DNA from: PALSA-612 sp963846915
GTDB taxonomy: Bacteria > Actinomycetota > Thermoleophilia > Gaiellales > Gaiellaceae
DNA: 64,000 nt
Direction: 5' to 3'
Assembly (NCBI GenBank): GCA_963846915.1
Contig: CAWJXV010000004.1
Span: 124,001 to 188,000 of the forward strand
This document shows positions 31,009-39,760 of the stretch, in pieces. The notes beneath the pieces are model-generated. The model ran no database searches and was not told where the DNA came from. It was given only the letters and a program-made list of their open reading frames with translations. Within the stretch, counting starts at the first letter, position 1. Every line of letters starts with the position of its first letter. A program made the position numbers and the translations under genes.

Positions 31009-31628
31009 GGCGAGAGGCGCTCGATCGCCCAGCCGTCGCGCTCCTGCCGGTAACGGAAGCGGTCGTGAAGGCGGTCGTCGCGGTGCTGCCAGAACTCGTA
31101 TTCCAGCGGTTCGATCGAGAAGCCCCCCCAGATCTCGGGTCGCGGCACCGCGCCTTCGCCGTACTGCGCTCCCAGCCGCTCGACCCTCTCCTCGAGCTCG
31201 CGCCGCCCGCTCACGACCTCGCTCTGCCGCGACGCGCTCGCCGAGAGCTGCGCGCCGGACGGCCGCGATTCGAAGTAGCGGTCGGACTCGTCGATCGGCA
31301 CGCGCTCGACGAGGCCCTCGACGCGAACCTGGCGGCCGAGCTCGTGCCAGTAGAAGCAGAGCGCCGCGTGTGGGTTCTCCTGCAGCTCGCGGCCCTTGCG
31401 GCTCTCGTAGCCCGTGTAGAAGACGAAGCCCTGCTCGTCCGCGCTCTTCAGGAGCACGAACCGGACGGACGGAAGACCGTCCGTCGTCGCGGTGGCCAGT
31501 GCGACCGCGTCGGGCCGGGCCGAGCCCGCCGCGCGGGCCGCCCCGTACCAGGCGTGGAACTGCCGCAGCGGATCGGGATCGAGGTCGCTCCGCCGCAGCG
31601 GCTGCGCATGAATCTCGTTGCTGCTCAT
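31005..31628 (-). CDS. pdxH: pyridoxamine 5'-phosphate oxidase
   Basis: 207 residues from ATG 31628 (MSSNEIHAQPLRRSDLDPDP). Typical blocks: DPLRQFHAWYGAARAAGSAR, DAVALATATTDGLPSVRFVL, FYTGYESRKGRELQENPHAA, EVVSGRRELEERVERL, WGGFSIEPLEYEFWQ and RYRQERDGWAIERLSP at the end, which is the canonical PdxH C-terminus. It oxidises pyridoxamine or pyridoxine phosphate to pyridoxal 5'-phosphate using FMN. First gene of a three-gene unit with the flavin reductase and HAD phosphatase; a B6-phosphate link for the HAD is possible but unproven. Divergent from the CrtC-like gene. Confidence 0.9.
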   Translation of the reverse strand: MSSNEIHAQPLRRSDLDPDPLRQFHAWYGAARAAGSARPDAVALATATTDGLPSVRFVLLKSADEQGFVFYTGYESRKGRELQENPHAALCFYWHELGRQVRVEGLVERVPIDESDRYFESRPSGAQLSASASRQSEVVSGRRELEERVERLGAQYGEGAVPRPEIWGGFSIEPLEYEFWQHRDDRLHDRFRYRQERDGWAIERLSP

Positions 31629-31646
31629 CGTCCGTAGTATCGGGGA

Positions 31647-32561
31647 GTGCGCCTCCTCGCCGGGATCGTGGCGGTCGCGACGCTGGCCGTCCCTCCGATG
31701 CACTTTCCGCGCGACCACTTCGCCCACCGGGCGGGGATCGAGTGGTGGTACTTCACCGCCTACGTCCACGGCTCGGACGGTCATCGCTACTCCGTGTTCT
31801 TCACACTGTTCAAGCGCGGCGGCTTCGTGCTGCCCGTGAGCCAGGTCGTGAACCTCGACACCGGCAAGCTGGTCGGCCACAGCGAGCAGGTGATGACCGC
31901 ACGCACCGGATCGACTGGGCTCAGCGTCCACGGGGTCAACGGCGGGCTTACATACGTCGCAGGCTCACGCAACTGGGCTCTCGGGGCGAAGAAGGGCTCG
32001 TACCTGATGTCGATGATCGCGACTCCCGAGAAGCCCTACGTCCTGCACGGCGGCGGCACGGGCTTCATCCGGCAAGGCTCGGCCACCAGCAACTACTACT
32101 CGTCGACGAGGATGAAGGCGGGTGGAATCATCGTGAACGGCCGGCGAAGGATCGAGTACCAGGGCACCGCGTGGTTCGACCACCAGTGGGGGAACTTCAC
32201 GAACAACCCGAGCGCGAGCCACTGGGACTGGTTCTCCTGCCGGTTCGACGACCGTACCGAGCTGATGCTCTACCGCTTCCGCGACGGCCACTCGAGCGGC
32301 ACCGCCGTCGACCGAGCCGGCCACGGCCGGCTCGTGACGAGCTTCGGCGCCAAGCCCGGAAAGCGCGATTACCGCGCCGTCGGCCGGAGCTGGCCGCTCG
32401 ACTGGACGCTCACTGTCCCCGGCGAGCACCTGGCGGAGCGGTTGCACGCGATTGTGCCCGACCAGCTCTTCCGCAGCCTGCTCTTGCCCACCTTCTGGGA
32501 GGGCGCGGTGACCGCGACCGGGACGAAGGACGGCGTGTGCTTCGTTGAGGAGACCAGCTGA
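31647..32561 (+). CDS. CrtC/AttH lipocalin-like domain protein, secreted
   Basis: 304 residues from GTG 31647, beginning with a hydrophobic leader (LLAGIVAVATLAVPPMHFPR). The AttH/CrtC pattern is clear: HRAGIEWWYFTAYVHGSDG (the W-W-Y motif), YQGTAWFDHQWGNF (the DHQWG motif, ~170-183) and HWDWFSCRFDDRTELMLYRF. Members include carotenoid 1,2-hydratase and hydrolases of hydrophobic substrates; others are uncharacterised. The signal peptide implies export. It ends 1 base into the following oxidoreductase gene (overlap at 32561), so co-translation is likely. No carotenoid genes nearby. Confidence 0.75.
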   Translation: MRLLAGIVAVATLAVPPMHFPRDHFAHRAGIEWWYFTAYVHGSDGHRYSVFFTLFKRGGFVLPVSQVVNLDTGKLVGHSEQVMTARTGSTGLSVHGVNGGLTYVAGSRNWALGAKKGSYLMSMIATPEKPYVLHGGGTGFIRQGSATSNYYSSTRMKAGGIIVNGRRRIEYQGTAWFDHQWGNFTNNPSASHWDWFSCRFDDRTELMLYRFRDGHSSGTAVDRAGHGRLVTSFGAKPGKRDYRAVGRSWPLDWTLTVPGEHLAERLHAIVPDQLFRSLLLPTFWEGAVTATGTKDGVCFVEETS

Positions 32562-33433
32562 TGGAGCTCGGACGGATCGGTGTATGGCTCGGACCGCTGA
32601 GCCTGCGGAGTGCGGCGGAGACGCGCGCGTTCGCGCCCGAGCTCGAGGAGCTCGGTTACTCGGCGATCTGGTTCGGAGAGGGTGTCGGCACGAAGGAGTG
32701 CTTCACGCAGGCCGCGACCCTCCTCGCCTTCACCGAGAACGCCGTGGTCGCGACGGGCATCGCCAACCTCTACGCCCGCGACCCGATGGCGACGGCCAAC
32801 GGTGCGCGCACCCTGGCAGACGCGTACCCCGGCCGCTTCCTGCTCGGGATCGGCGTCAGCCACGCGCCGAGCGTCGCGACGCGCGGCCACGAATACGCGA
32901 GGCCGCTCGCGACGATGAACGCCTATCTCGACGCGATGGACGAGGCCGTGTTCCGCGGCGTCGAGCCCCCGGATCCCGCGCCGCGCGTGCTGGCCGCGCT
33001 CGGCCCGAGGATGCTGCAGCTGGCCGCCGAGCGCACGCGCGGGGCGCATCCCTACTTCACGCCGCCCGAGCACACCGCCGTGGCCAGGGAGGCGATGGGG
33101 GCAGGGCCGCTGCTCCTGCCGGAGCAGGCGTTCGTGCTCGAGACGGACGCGACCGCCGCGCGCGCGACGGGTCGCGAGCACATGACGTACTACCTCGCGC
33201 TCGACAATTACCGGCGCAACCTGCTCAGGCTCGGGTTCGCGGACGACGACTTCGAAGACGGCGGCAGCGACCGGCTCGTCGACGCGATCGTCGCCTGGGG
33301 CGACGTCGATGCAGTCCGCGACCGCGTCGCTGCGCATCTCGACGCTGGTGCAGACCACGTCTGCGTCCAGGCGATCGGCGGCGATCCGCTCCACGAGCTC
33401 CGGCAGCTCGCGCCGGCGCTCCGCGACCTCTGA
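32561..33433 (+). CDS. LLM-class F420-dependent oxidoreductase
   Basis: 290 residues (MELGRIGVWLGPLSLRSAAE). Luciferase-like barrel with ELEELGYSAIWFGEGVGTKE, VVATGIANLYARDPMATANG, RFLLGIGVSHAPSVATRGHE and LQLAAERTRGAHPYFTPPEH. It matches the F420-dependent family often named TIGR03620. It would transfer hydride from F420H2 to an unknown substrate. Fusion of its start with the CrtC-like gene's stop suggests a shared transcript. A second LLM protein lies at 59368. Confidence 0.85.
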   Translation: MELGRIGVWLGPLSLRSAAETRAFAPELEELGYSAIWFGEGVGTKECFTQAATLLAFTENAVVATGIANLYARDPMATANGARTLADAYPGRFLLGIGVSHAPSVATRGHEYARPLATMNAYLDAMDEAVFRGVEPPDPAPRVLAALGPRMLQLAAERTRGAHPYFTPPEHTAVAREAMGAGPLLLPEQAFVLETDATAARATGREHMTYYLALDNYRRNLLRLGFADDDFEDGGSDRLVDAIVAWGDVDAVRDRVAAHLDAGADHVCVQAIGGDPLHELRQLAPALRDL

Positions 33434-33458
33434 CCGCCGCCGCCGTCAGCATGGCGGC

Positions 33459-33887
33459 GTGAGCACAGAGCTTTCCGTCGCGACGCTCGACCGTCACGTC
33501 GACGAGCTCTGCGCACGTCACGGCATCGACCGCCTGAACGGGTCGCGCGGCCGCGCGGAGGTGCACCGGACAAACGGCCGCCGGACCGTGGCGATTCGCG
33601 TGCCGCCCGTTCGCGGCCAGGTCACCTACTTCGTCGCGCTGCACGAGATCGGGCACCTGATCGGCCCCGGCCGGTCGGGCACACGGCTGGAGAAGGAGGC
33701 CGCGGCCTGGCGCTTCGCGCTCGACGCGGCGCTCGTCGAGCCGACAGATGCCTGTCGCCGCCGAATCGGGAAGCGGCTCCGCTCCTACGTCACCTGGGCA
33801 GAAGCCCGCCAGTACCGCCGCCGGCCGCCCGTTCTGCCGGTGCCGGAAGCCCCGTTCTGGTCGCTCCTACGCCGACTAGAGGCATAG
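33459..33887 (+). CDS. ImmA/IrrE-type metallopeptidase-like protein
   Basis: 142 residues from GTG 33459. A zinc peptidase core is visible: YFVALHEIGHLIGPGRSG with HEIGH (residues ~66-70), then RLEKEAAAWRFALDAALVE, where the downstream Glu would be the third ligand. This is the pattern of ImmA/IrrE peptidases, which cleave repressors, often beside an Xre regulator. There is no such repressor next to it. It starts 25 bp after the oxidoreductase stop. A small stem-forming CGCCGCC...GGCGGCG lies between them. Confidence 0.7.
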   Translation: MSTELSVATLDRHVDELCARHGIDRLNGSRGRAEVHRTNGRRTVAIRVPPVRGQVTYFVALHEIGHLIGPGRSGTRLEKEAAAWRFALDAALVEPTDACRRRIGKRLRSYVTWAEARQYRRRPPVLPVPEAPFWSLLRRLEA

Positions 33888-33985
33888 AGCACATTCCGTA
33901 CGAGTTCGGTGAGCACGACTGCACCGGGATCGGCGTCGCCGCTTCGGGAGCGGCTTCGTCCGGTTCCTCGACGTTTCGGGCGGGT

Positions 33986-34492
33986 CTACTCGGCGTGGAC
34001 GCGGCTGTCGTAGAGCCGCGAGTAGGCAGCCTCGAGCGCGTCGATGTCGACGACGTTGAGGCAGATGCCGGTGCTGGTGCCGAGCAGCGAGCGGAGCTCC
34101 TCGGCGGCGAGGACATCGGTCGGGTCGGCGACGCCGACGAGCAGGAGACGGTCGGGGAGGAACCTGATCGGCAGCGCCTGCATGCGACGCGCCGTTTCCT
34201 CTGGCAGGAGCATGGCGGCTTCCTGCTGGATCTCGGTCTGCGTCAGGTCGAGGAAGGGGATGTCGTACTGCTCGGCGAGCGCCTTCGCGATGTCGACGCT
34301 CGAGACCCAGCCCCACTCGACGAGGATCTCGCCCAGGCGGCGGGGCGAGCGCTCCTTCTCGGTCAGAGCAATCTCGAGCTGCTCCGAATCGATCGCGCCG
34401 ACTCTGAGGAGCAGCGTGCCGAGCGGAACCCAGGCGTCTTTCGTCTCGTCCATCAGGAGTCTTATCGGCGGCTGGGCGACGGAGTTGAGCAC
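33986..34492 (-). CDS. MshEN-domain (GspE/PilB N-terminal type) protein, short
   Basis: 168 residues from GTG 34492; an ATG at 34453 (MDETKDAWVPLG) is an alternative. One complete MshEN domain: PLGTLLLRVGAIDSEQLEIA, RRLGEILVEWGWVSSVDIAK, then ALAEQYDIPFLDLTQTEIQQ, LPEETARRMQALPIRFLPDR and LLLVGVADPTDVLAAEELRS. The order matches the first domain of PilB/GspE ATPases, but no ATPase module follows. It may be a stand-alone c-di-GMP sensor like the protein at 2972. Convergent with the metallopeptidase gene. Confidence 0.75.
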   Translation of the reverse strand: MLNSVAQPPIRLLMDETKDAWVPLGTLLLRVGAIDSEQLEIALTEKERSPRRLGEILVEWGWVSSVDIAKALAEQYDIPFLDLTQTEIQQEAAMLLPEETARRMQALPIRFLPDRLLLVGVADPTDVLAAEELRSLLGTSTGICLNVVDIDALEAAYSRLYDSRVHAE

Positions 34493-34632
34493 GAATTTCT
34501 TTCGACAGATTCACCCTCTATCGTGGGTAGCCCGATGCCTGAATGGCCGATACAGGAATCAGAGTGTGCTCCGGGTCAGCCTCGAGCTGCGGCACTGAGC
34601 GCCTGTTGCGCGACTGTGACCTCGTCGGTCGG

Positions 34633-34749
34633 ATGATCGAGACCGAGCGTGCGTCCGCGTGGCTTCGACTGGCCGTGAAGATCGGCCCCGAGCTCGCGCG
34701 GCACCTCACGCCCGTGCCGCCGCGCCCGTACCGGCCCGGCGTTGCGTAA
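34633..34749 (+). CDS. small hypothetical protein overlapping the kinase gene
   Basis: 38 residues from ATG 34633 (MIETERASAWLRLAVKIGPE), ending PYRPGVA with TAA at 34747-34749 that shares its last A with the ATG of the phosphotransferase gene. The coupling supports translation, and an upstream longer frame is Ser/Cys-rich and doubtful. Helical, no motif. Could be a leader peptide or chance. Confidence 0.35.
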   Translation: MIETERASAWLRLAVKIGPELARHLTPVPPRPYRPGVA

Positions 34750-35666
34750 TGCCCGCGCGCGAGTGGCAGGCCGAGGTCATGATCGATGCCCGTCTCGTCC
34801 GGCGGCTGCTTCGCGATCAGTTCGACGAGCTCGAGCTCACGTCGCTCGAGCCGCTCGGTGAGGGCTGGGACAACTCCGTCTGGCTCGTCGACGGGCGGTG
34901 GGCGTTCCGTTTCCCGCGCCGCGAGATCGCCGTGCCGGCCGTGGCCCGGCAGCTCGCCATGCTGCCGAGGCTCGCGCCGCGACTGCCGTTGCCGATTCCC
35001 GAGCCGGCGTTCGCAGGCCGGCCCGGCGACGCCTTCCCGTGGCCGTTCTTCGGCACGCCGTTCCTCCCCGGGAAGGAGGCCGCGCATGCCGCACCGGCCG
35101 ACGTCGAGCGGGCGCGGGCGGCCCGGCCGCTCGGCGAGTTCCTGCGGGCGCTGCATGCGCCGGAGCTGCTCGAGCTCGAAGGGGTCGACGCGTTGCCGGT
35201 CGACCCGATGGGCCGCGCGGACATGGGCAAGCGCGTTCCGATGGCGCGCGAACGCCTCGCGGAACTCCGCGCCGACGGGATCTGGGAGGCGCCGCCCGAG
35301 GCCGAGGGCATCGTGGCGGCCGCGGCTGCGCTCCCGCCGCCGTCGGGGAGGGCCGTAGCTCACGGCGACCTCCACCTCCGGCATCTGCTGATCGCCGACG
35401 AGGGCACGCCGTCCGCCGTGATCGACTGGGACGACCTCTGCGTCGGCGATCCCGCGATCGACCTGATCCTGTACTGGAGCTTTCTGCCGCCCGCCGCGCG
35501 GCCCGGCTTTCTCGCGGCCTATCCCGCCACGGAGGACAGGCTCGCGCGTGCCCGCCTCCTGTCGCTCTTCCTCTGCGGCGCGCTCGCCGTCCACGGCCGG
35601 CACGAAGGCAAGCCCGCTCTCGAGGCCGAAGCCGTCGCCGGCCTCGAGCGCACGCTTGCCGGCTGA
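34749..35666 (+). CDS. aminoglycoside phosphotransferase-fold kinase
   Basis: 305 residues from ATG 34749. APH/choline-kinase fold: LGEGWDNSVWLVDGRWAFRF (nucleotide loop), then VAHGDLHLRHLLIADEGTPS (catalytic HGDLH...H, ~200-219) and AVIDWDDLCVGDPAIDLILY with the metal Asp. The family phosphorylates many small molecules, so antibiotic resistance should not be assumed. Convergent with the polysaccharide deacetylase gene (56 bp between). No operon partner except the tiny upstream frame. Confidence 0.85.
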   Translation: MPAREWQAEVMIDARLVRRLLRDQFDELELTSLEPLGEGWDNSVWLVDGRWAFRFPRREIAVPAVARQLAMLPRLAPRLPLPIPEPAFAGRPGDAFPWPFFGTPFLPGKEAAHAAPADVERARAARPLGEFLRALHAPELLELEGVDALPVDPMGRADMGKRVPMARERLAELRADGIWEAPPEAEGIVAAAAALPPPSGRAVAHGDLHLRHLLIADEGTPSAVIDWDDLCVGDPAIDLILYWSFLPPAARPGFLAAYPATEDRLARARLLSLFLCGALAVHGRHEGKPALEAEAVAGLERTLAG

Positions 35667-35722
35667 ACGCGGGCCTCGGATCGGGGCCTTTGTCGGCAAG
35701 CGGCGGGTCTGAGCCGATTCGG

Positions 35723-36649
35723 CTACTCGGGCCCCGCGGTGGCCAGGTCGACACAGCCGCGGCCGCGGTCGTCCTCCCGGAGCTGCCGGTAGGAAGGTGG
35801 GTCGGTGCGCAGCAACTCGGGCACCGTGACCGGGCGCAGGTGCCTTGCCTGCAGGAGCGCCAGCAGCCGCGGCAGGGCCTTCACCGTCACGGCGTGGAGG
35901 TCGTGCATGAGGACGATCCCGCCGGGGTGCAGGTCGCGCGCGACGCGCCGCACGATCGCGGTCGCGGTGATCCCGGGCACGTAGTCGTCGCTGTCGACGC
36001 TCCAGCGGATCTCGAGCATTGCGCGCGCAGCGAGGGCGTGCCCGAGCCAGGTGGGGTTGCGGCCGTACGGCGTCCGGAAGAGGCGGACCTCCGTGTTCGC
36101 GGCCGAAGCGATGGCTGTGCGCGCCCGGTCGATCTCGCCGTTGGCGTTCTTCCTCGGCAGGCGCCCGAGGTCGGCGTGGCTCCATGTGTGGTCGCCGACG
36201 GCGCCGATCGTGGCCTCCGCCGCCGGGAGCCGGGGCCAGTAGCGGATGCGGTTGCCGACGAGGAAGAACGTGGCCTGCGCGTGGTGACGGCGGAGGATGG
36301 CGAGGATCCGCGCCGTGTACGGGCCCGGCCCGTCGTCGAAGGTCAGCGCGACTTCGCGTACGTGCGACGCCCCGCAGAACACCGGGATGCCGAGGCCTTC
36401 GAGCCGTGTGATCGCGCGCTCGCGCTGTCGGGCGATGACGAACGCCGCCGAGACCGGCCGTGGCGCAGGCGGCCGCGGCGCCTGCGGGGACGGCGGGGTG
36501 CGCTGCTCCGCGACCGGAGTCGTGCCGCGGCCGTGCACTGCCTGGAAGATCACGGCGCCGGCCGGCACGAGCACCAGCACGGCGACGAGCACGATCATCG
36601 CGCGGCGGAGCCTCGCCCGCCGTGGGCGGGGACGCGGCTCGGCCGGCAT
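35723..36649 (-). CDS. polysaccharide deacetylase (NodB), membrane-anchored
   Basis: 308 residues from ATG 36649. N-terminal anchor: RRAMIVLVAVLVLVPAGAVI. Then a Pro-rich linker and a NodB domain: VALTFDDGPGPYTARILAIL with the DD metal/base pair, DHTWSHADLGRL carrying the HxxxH zinc ligands, FRTPYGRNPTW and GIVLMHDLHAVTVKALP. It would remove acetyl groups from an extracellular glycan, probably peptidoglycan or a wall polysaccharide. It lies beside the L,D-transpeptidase gene (135 bp apart, same strand), consistent with wall remodelling. Confidence 0.88.
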   Translation of the reverse strand: MPAEPRPRPRRARLRRAMIVLVAVLVLVPAGAVIFQAVHGRGTTPVAEQRTPPSPQAPRPPAPRPVSAAFVIARQRERAITRLEGLGIPVFCGASHVREVALTFDDGPGPYTARILAILRRHHAQATFFLVGNRIRYWPRLPAAEATIGAVGDHTWSHADLGRLPRKNANGEIDRARTAIASAANTEVRLFRTPYGRNPTWLGHALAARAMLEIRWSVDSDDYVPGITATAIVRRVARDLHPGGIVLMHDLHAVTVKALPRLLALLQARHLRPVTVPELLRTDPPSYRQLREDDRGRGCVDLATAGPE

Positions 36650-36784
36650 CAGGACTGTCCGGGTCGGAAGTCCCTCTCTGCGGCCAGGCCACGACACGAC
36701 GCCTCCAGTGCACTACGCAGGCCCGCCCTGCGCGGGTCCGGAGTGCGTTGTTCGGCGGCGACGTGCCCGCCCCTGCGTCCGCCG

Positions 36785-37612
36785 CTAGCGACGGACGAGG
36801 ACGGGCGTTCCTGCCGGCGCGAACTTGAAGACGCGGAGCATGTCCCGATTGGCGAGCCGCACGCAGCCGTGCGACACCGCGCCTCCGATCGCTGCGGGCT
36901 CGTTCGTTCCGTGGAGAGCGACCGGGCCGCCTTGAACCCAGTCCCGGAGGGCGTCCGAGTGGGCTGAGATGCCGAGCGCGGCGGCACCGAACGGCCCGTC
37001 CGGGGTGTCGAGGAGGAACCGCTCGTCGACGTAGAAGCTGCCGACCGGCGTGGGCGTCTCGCGCGCCCCGACCGCCACGCGCGCCGAGAAGGCGAGCTCT
37101 CCCCACCGGTACAGCAGGACGCGGCGGCTCGAGAGGTCGACCACGATTCGCGCGCCCACCGGGTACACCGACACCTCGGACGCGCGGACCCAGCCGGTGC
37201 TGCCGTTCGGCCGGGTTGGCAGCTGCACCCGGAGCCAGAGCGGGCCGCAGCCGTCGCCGAATGAGCCGAGCACGCCGAAGACGGTAGGGAATCCGTTCTG
37301 GTCCTCGGCGCCGAAGCGTCGGACGAGGTGTGCCCGGGCGCCCGGCCAGGTCCGGACCGAGGCGGTACGGCGGACAAATGCTCCGTACGCGCGCGACGCG
37401 GATGGGGTGACGCCCGCCTCGGCGCAGCTGCGCACGATGCGGGTCGCGACGAGCCGCCGATCGATGCCGAGCCCGCCGGAGCGCGACCCCTGGTGCGAGC
37501 CCTCCGACCGTTGCTGCGCGCTCCCGCCGCAGCCGGCGAGCGCCAGGGCGGCCAGGCCGCCCGCCGCGAGTGCCGGCAACCACGCGCGTCGGAGTGCGAG
37601 TCGTTCCATCAT
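36785..37612 (-). CDS. L,D-transpeptidase lipoprotein (YkuD)
   Basis: 275 residues from ATG 37612, with a lipobox signal (WLPALAAGGLAALALAGCGG). The catalytic box is VALHGTNEPAAIGGAVSHGC, with the nucleophile Cys near residue 250 and VRLANRDM after it; upstream lies VGSFYVDERFLLD. An N-terminal ~120-residue region with CGPLWLRVQLPTRPNGSTGW resembles an SH3-like domain. L,D-transpeptidases make 3-3 peptidoglycan crosslinks outside the membrane. With the NodB gene it forms an envelope-modification pair. Confidence 0.9.
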   Translation of the reverse strand: MMERLALRRAWLPALAAGGLAALALAGCGGSAQQRSEGSHQGSRSGGLGIDRRLVATRIVRSCAEAGVTPSASRAYGAFVRRTASVRTWPGARAHLVRRFGAEDQNGFPTVFGVLGSFGDGCGPLWLRVQLPTRPNGSTGWVRASEVSVYPVGARIVVDLSSRRVLLYRWGELAFSARVAVGARETPTPVGSFYVDERFLLDTPDGPFGAAALGISAHSDALRDWVQGGPVALHGTNEPAAIGGAVSHGCVRLANRDMLRVFKFAPAGTPVLVRR

Positions 37613-37743
37613 CGGCCTCGTCTCATCGTGGCACAGACCGGTTCGGTCTCGGCTGCGCCTGGATCCAGAGACCGGTCGGCCCGACCCGGTTGGAGGCGGC
37701 CCCCGACGACCGGGACGCCGCCTCCAACCTCGAGGGCGTGCGG

Positions 37744-38145
37744 CTAGACCGCTCCTGTCTCTCGTTCGCCCCACTTTGCCGTGAGGGCGTACAGGATGAT
37801 GATGCTCAGCGTCAGCACCATGAGTGCCCAGAGCGGATAGTCGGAGGATCCGACGAAGCCGAGCTGGCCAATGATGCTCACGACCACGACGACGATGGAG
37901 AACCATCGCGCCCAGGTCGCGCCGCCGACGAGTCCGAGGCCGGCGAGGACGATCACGCAGCCCCAGATCAGCGTGAGCCAGCCCCAGGTCTTGGAGTCGA
38001 AGACGATGATGTGCTGCGGGAGCACGAAGTAGTACTGCCCCCGGATGATTGCGATCAGGCCTTCGAAGAAGTCGATCACGCCCATGACGATCATGAGCAG
38101 GCCGGCGAACCCGATCCACCCGGCCCAGCTGTTGTTCCTTGCCAC
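37744..38145 (-). CDS. DUF7144-type membrane protein
   Basis: 133 residues from GTG 38145, fixed by AGGAGGGAGT upstream; an earlier start at 38202 lacks a ribosome site. Four transmembrane segments: GWIGFAGLLMIVMGVIDFFE, WLTLIWGCVIVLAGLGLVGG, FSIVVVVVSIIGQLGFVGSS and LWALMVLTLSIIILYALTAK. The first segment and GLIAIIRGQYYFV match a widespread actinobacterial membrane family of unknown function. No partner genes nearby; stands between the L,D-transpeptidase and YdcF genes. Confidence 0.8.
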   Translation of the reverse strand: MARNNSWAGWIGFAGLLMIVMGVIDFFEGLIAIIRGQYYFVLPQHIIVFDSKTWGWLTLIWGCVIVLAGLGLVGGATWARWFSIVVVVVSIIGQLGFVGSSDYPLWALMVLTLSIIILYALTAKWGERETGAV

Positions 38146-38217
38146 ACTCCCTCCTTTCGGTGCCTCGACCCGCGAGGGGCGCGGATCGATGCGGTCAGAC
38201 ACGCGCGAGCATACGTC

Positions 38218-38718
38218 CTATCGGGCCGCGCTTCTAGCGCGGGCTGCGTGGCGGAGCCGCAAGAGCTGGAACGGGAGGAAGGCGAGGCAGACGAGTTCGC
38301 GGGCGACGACGGCGGGAGGCCGCGGCCCCGGGGCGCCCTCGACCGAGAGCCGGACCCTCTGGCCGCGGAGGGCGGCCCGGAACAGGATGCGGGTGCGCGG
38401 CCGGTGCCAGCCCGACGTGACGACGACGAGCTCGGACGCGCCGAGGGCGTCCGCGGCCGCGACCACGTTCGCGGCGTTGTCGGCTGTCGAGCGCGCGGTT
38501 CGGTCGCAGACGAGCTGTCCGCGCGGGATCGGCCACGCCTCGCGCATCAGCTCCGCCTCGGACCTTCCCGCGGGCCTCCGGGCCCAGCCGGAGAGGATCA
38601 CGGGCTGCTCCTCGCGCGCCAGCTGCCGGGCGAACGCGAGACGGCTCGCGCAGATCGGGTGCAGCCGACCCGTGTCCCGCCCGGAGTAGCCCAGCACCGC
38701 CACGACGCGCTCAGCCAC
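38218..38718 (-). CDS. YdcF/SanA/ElyC-type DUF218 protein
   Basis: 166 residues from GTG 38718 (VAERVVAVLGYSGRDTGRLH). Typical family features: AVLGYSG at the start, QPVILSGWAR, CDRTARSTADNAANVVAAAD (the TxxN block) and LVVVTSGWHRPRTRILFRAA near the C-terminus. YdcF binds SAM and ElyC affects envelope assembly; molecular function is unclear. It overlaps the GT2 gene upstream by 8 bp, so the two are surely co-transcribed. No membrane segment in this copy. Confidence 0.8.
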   Translation of the reverse strand: MAERVVAVLGYSGRDTGRLHPICASRLAFARQLAREEQPVILSGWARRPAGRSEAELMREAWPIPRGQLVCDRTARSTADNAANVVAAADALGASELVVVTSGWHRPRTRILFRAALRGQRVRLSVEGAPGPRPPAVVARELVCLAFLPFQLLRLRHAARARSAAR

Positions 38719-39442
38719 TGCGCGTCTTTCGGTGGCGCAGGTACCCGGCCGTGAGCAACGTGCCGATGACGGTGAGGACGAGGACGACCGCCTTCTTCCC
38801 CTGGAGCTTCGACTCTCCGCCCGCGCGCTGGCGCATCTCGACCGGCACCTCCTCGACGCGGAGCCCCTCGGACTCGAGGCGGAGGATCGCCTCGACCTCC
38901 GGCGCCCCGCTCGTGTACGGCCGGGCGAGCACGGGCAGCGCCTTCGCGTTCGCGGCGTACATGCCACTCGTCGCGTCGTGGAACGGCCGGCCCAGGGCGA
39001 GGGTCATCGAGCGCCGGAGCAGCGCGGTCCCGAACCGCCGGACGGGCGTCGGCTCGTAGCGCTCGGCCTCGAACCCCTCGCCGGAGGCGAACCGCGAGCC
39101 GACCGCCACGTCGCACTCGCCGGCCTCGACCTTCGCGAGCAGCCGGCGGAGCTCGGACGGCGGATGCTGTCCGTCCGCGTCGACCCGGCCGCAGTAGTCG
39201 TAGCCGTGATCGGCGGCGTACTCGTAGCCGGCGGCGATCCCGGCCCGCAGCCCGCGATTCTCGCCGAACGAGAGGACCTGCGCGCCGTGCCCGCGCGCCA
39301 CGTCGGCAGTGCGGTCGGTCGAGCCGTCGTCGACGACGAGGACATCCGCGTCCGGAAGCTCGCGGTGGAGCTCGCCGAGCACGGCCGGGAGGTTCTGCTC
39401 CTCGTTCCAGGCGGGGACGAAGACGAGCGTGCGAGACGGCAT
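38711..39442 (-). CDS. GT2 family glycosyltransferase, polyprenol-phosphate type
   Basis: 243 residues from ATG 39442 (MPSRTLVFVPAWNEEQNLPA). GT-A motif: DVLVVDDGSTDRTADVARGH and the metal DADGQHPPS; later DATSGMYAANAKALPVLA and SEGLRVEEVPVEMRQRAGGE followed by SKLQGKKA resemble the DPM1/GtrB group. Unlike the GT2 at 13501 it has one hydrophobic C-terminal segment only (KKAVVLVLTVIGTLLTAGYL). Probably makes a polyprenyl-phosphate sugar. Overlaps YdcF by 8 bp: likely a two-gene unit with a joint envelope role. Confidence 0.85.
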   Translation of the reverse strand: MPSRTLVFVPAWNEEQNLPAVLGELHRELPDADVLVVDDGSTDRTADVARGHGAQVLSFGENRGLRAGIAAGYEYAADHGYDYCGRVDADGQHPPSELRRLLAKVEAGECDVAVGSRFASGEGFEAERYEPTPVRRFGTALLRRSMTLALGRPFHDATSGMYAANAKALPVLARPYTSGAPEVEAILRLESEGLRVEEVPVEMRQRAGGESKLQGKKAVVLVLTVIGTLLTAGYLRHRKTRSG

Positions 39443-39568
39443 CCTCGGAGGGTAGAGGAGCGCGCTTGCGGCGATCGCTCGCAAGGTGTGCGTCTGCCGT
39501 GACCGACGTGACCTGCCGGAACCGGCCGGCCACGGCTTCTTCGTCTCGCACCAGTCCTGGCGCGCCTT

Positions 39569-39715
39569 CTAGTCGCGCCGCTTCGGCTGGCGCTCTTCCC
39601 AGTTGTCCGGGTCCCGGAGCTGGAAGGCCGAATAGATCGCGATTCCGATGAAGCCGAGAATGCCGAGCGCCGCGATCCCCCAGATCCAGCTCGCGACGAG
39701 GAGAGCTGCAATCAC
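39569..39715 (-). CDS. small membrane protein
   Basis: 48 residues from GTG 39715, with GAAAGGA upstream. One hydrophobic segment (IWGIAALGILGFIGIAIYSA) and a charged tail NWEERQPKRRD. Good ribosome site, natural stop and a membrane-like pattern make it convincing in spite of its size. It lies between the GT2 gene and the cNMP-binding gene. No function known. Confidence 0.65.
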   Translation of the reverse strand: MIAALLVASWIWGIAALGILGFIGIAIYSAFQLRDPDNWEERQPKRRD

Positions 39716-39760
39716 CGTCGTCCTTTCGGTCGGTTCCGGAGAGACCGTAACCGCTGGGAG

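Noticed and set aside
34518..37583. Minus-strand open frame of about 1000 codons
   Set aside because: Arg/Pro-rich with no motif; the region is fully explained by the phosphotransferase, NodB and L,D-transpeptidase genes in other frames. Long antisense frames are common in very GC-rich DNA.
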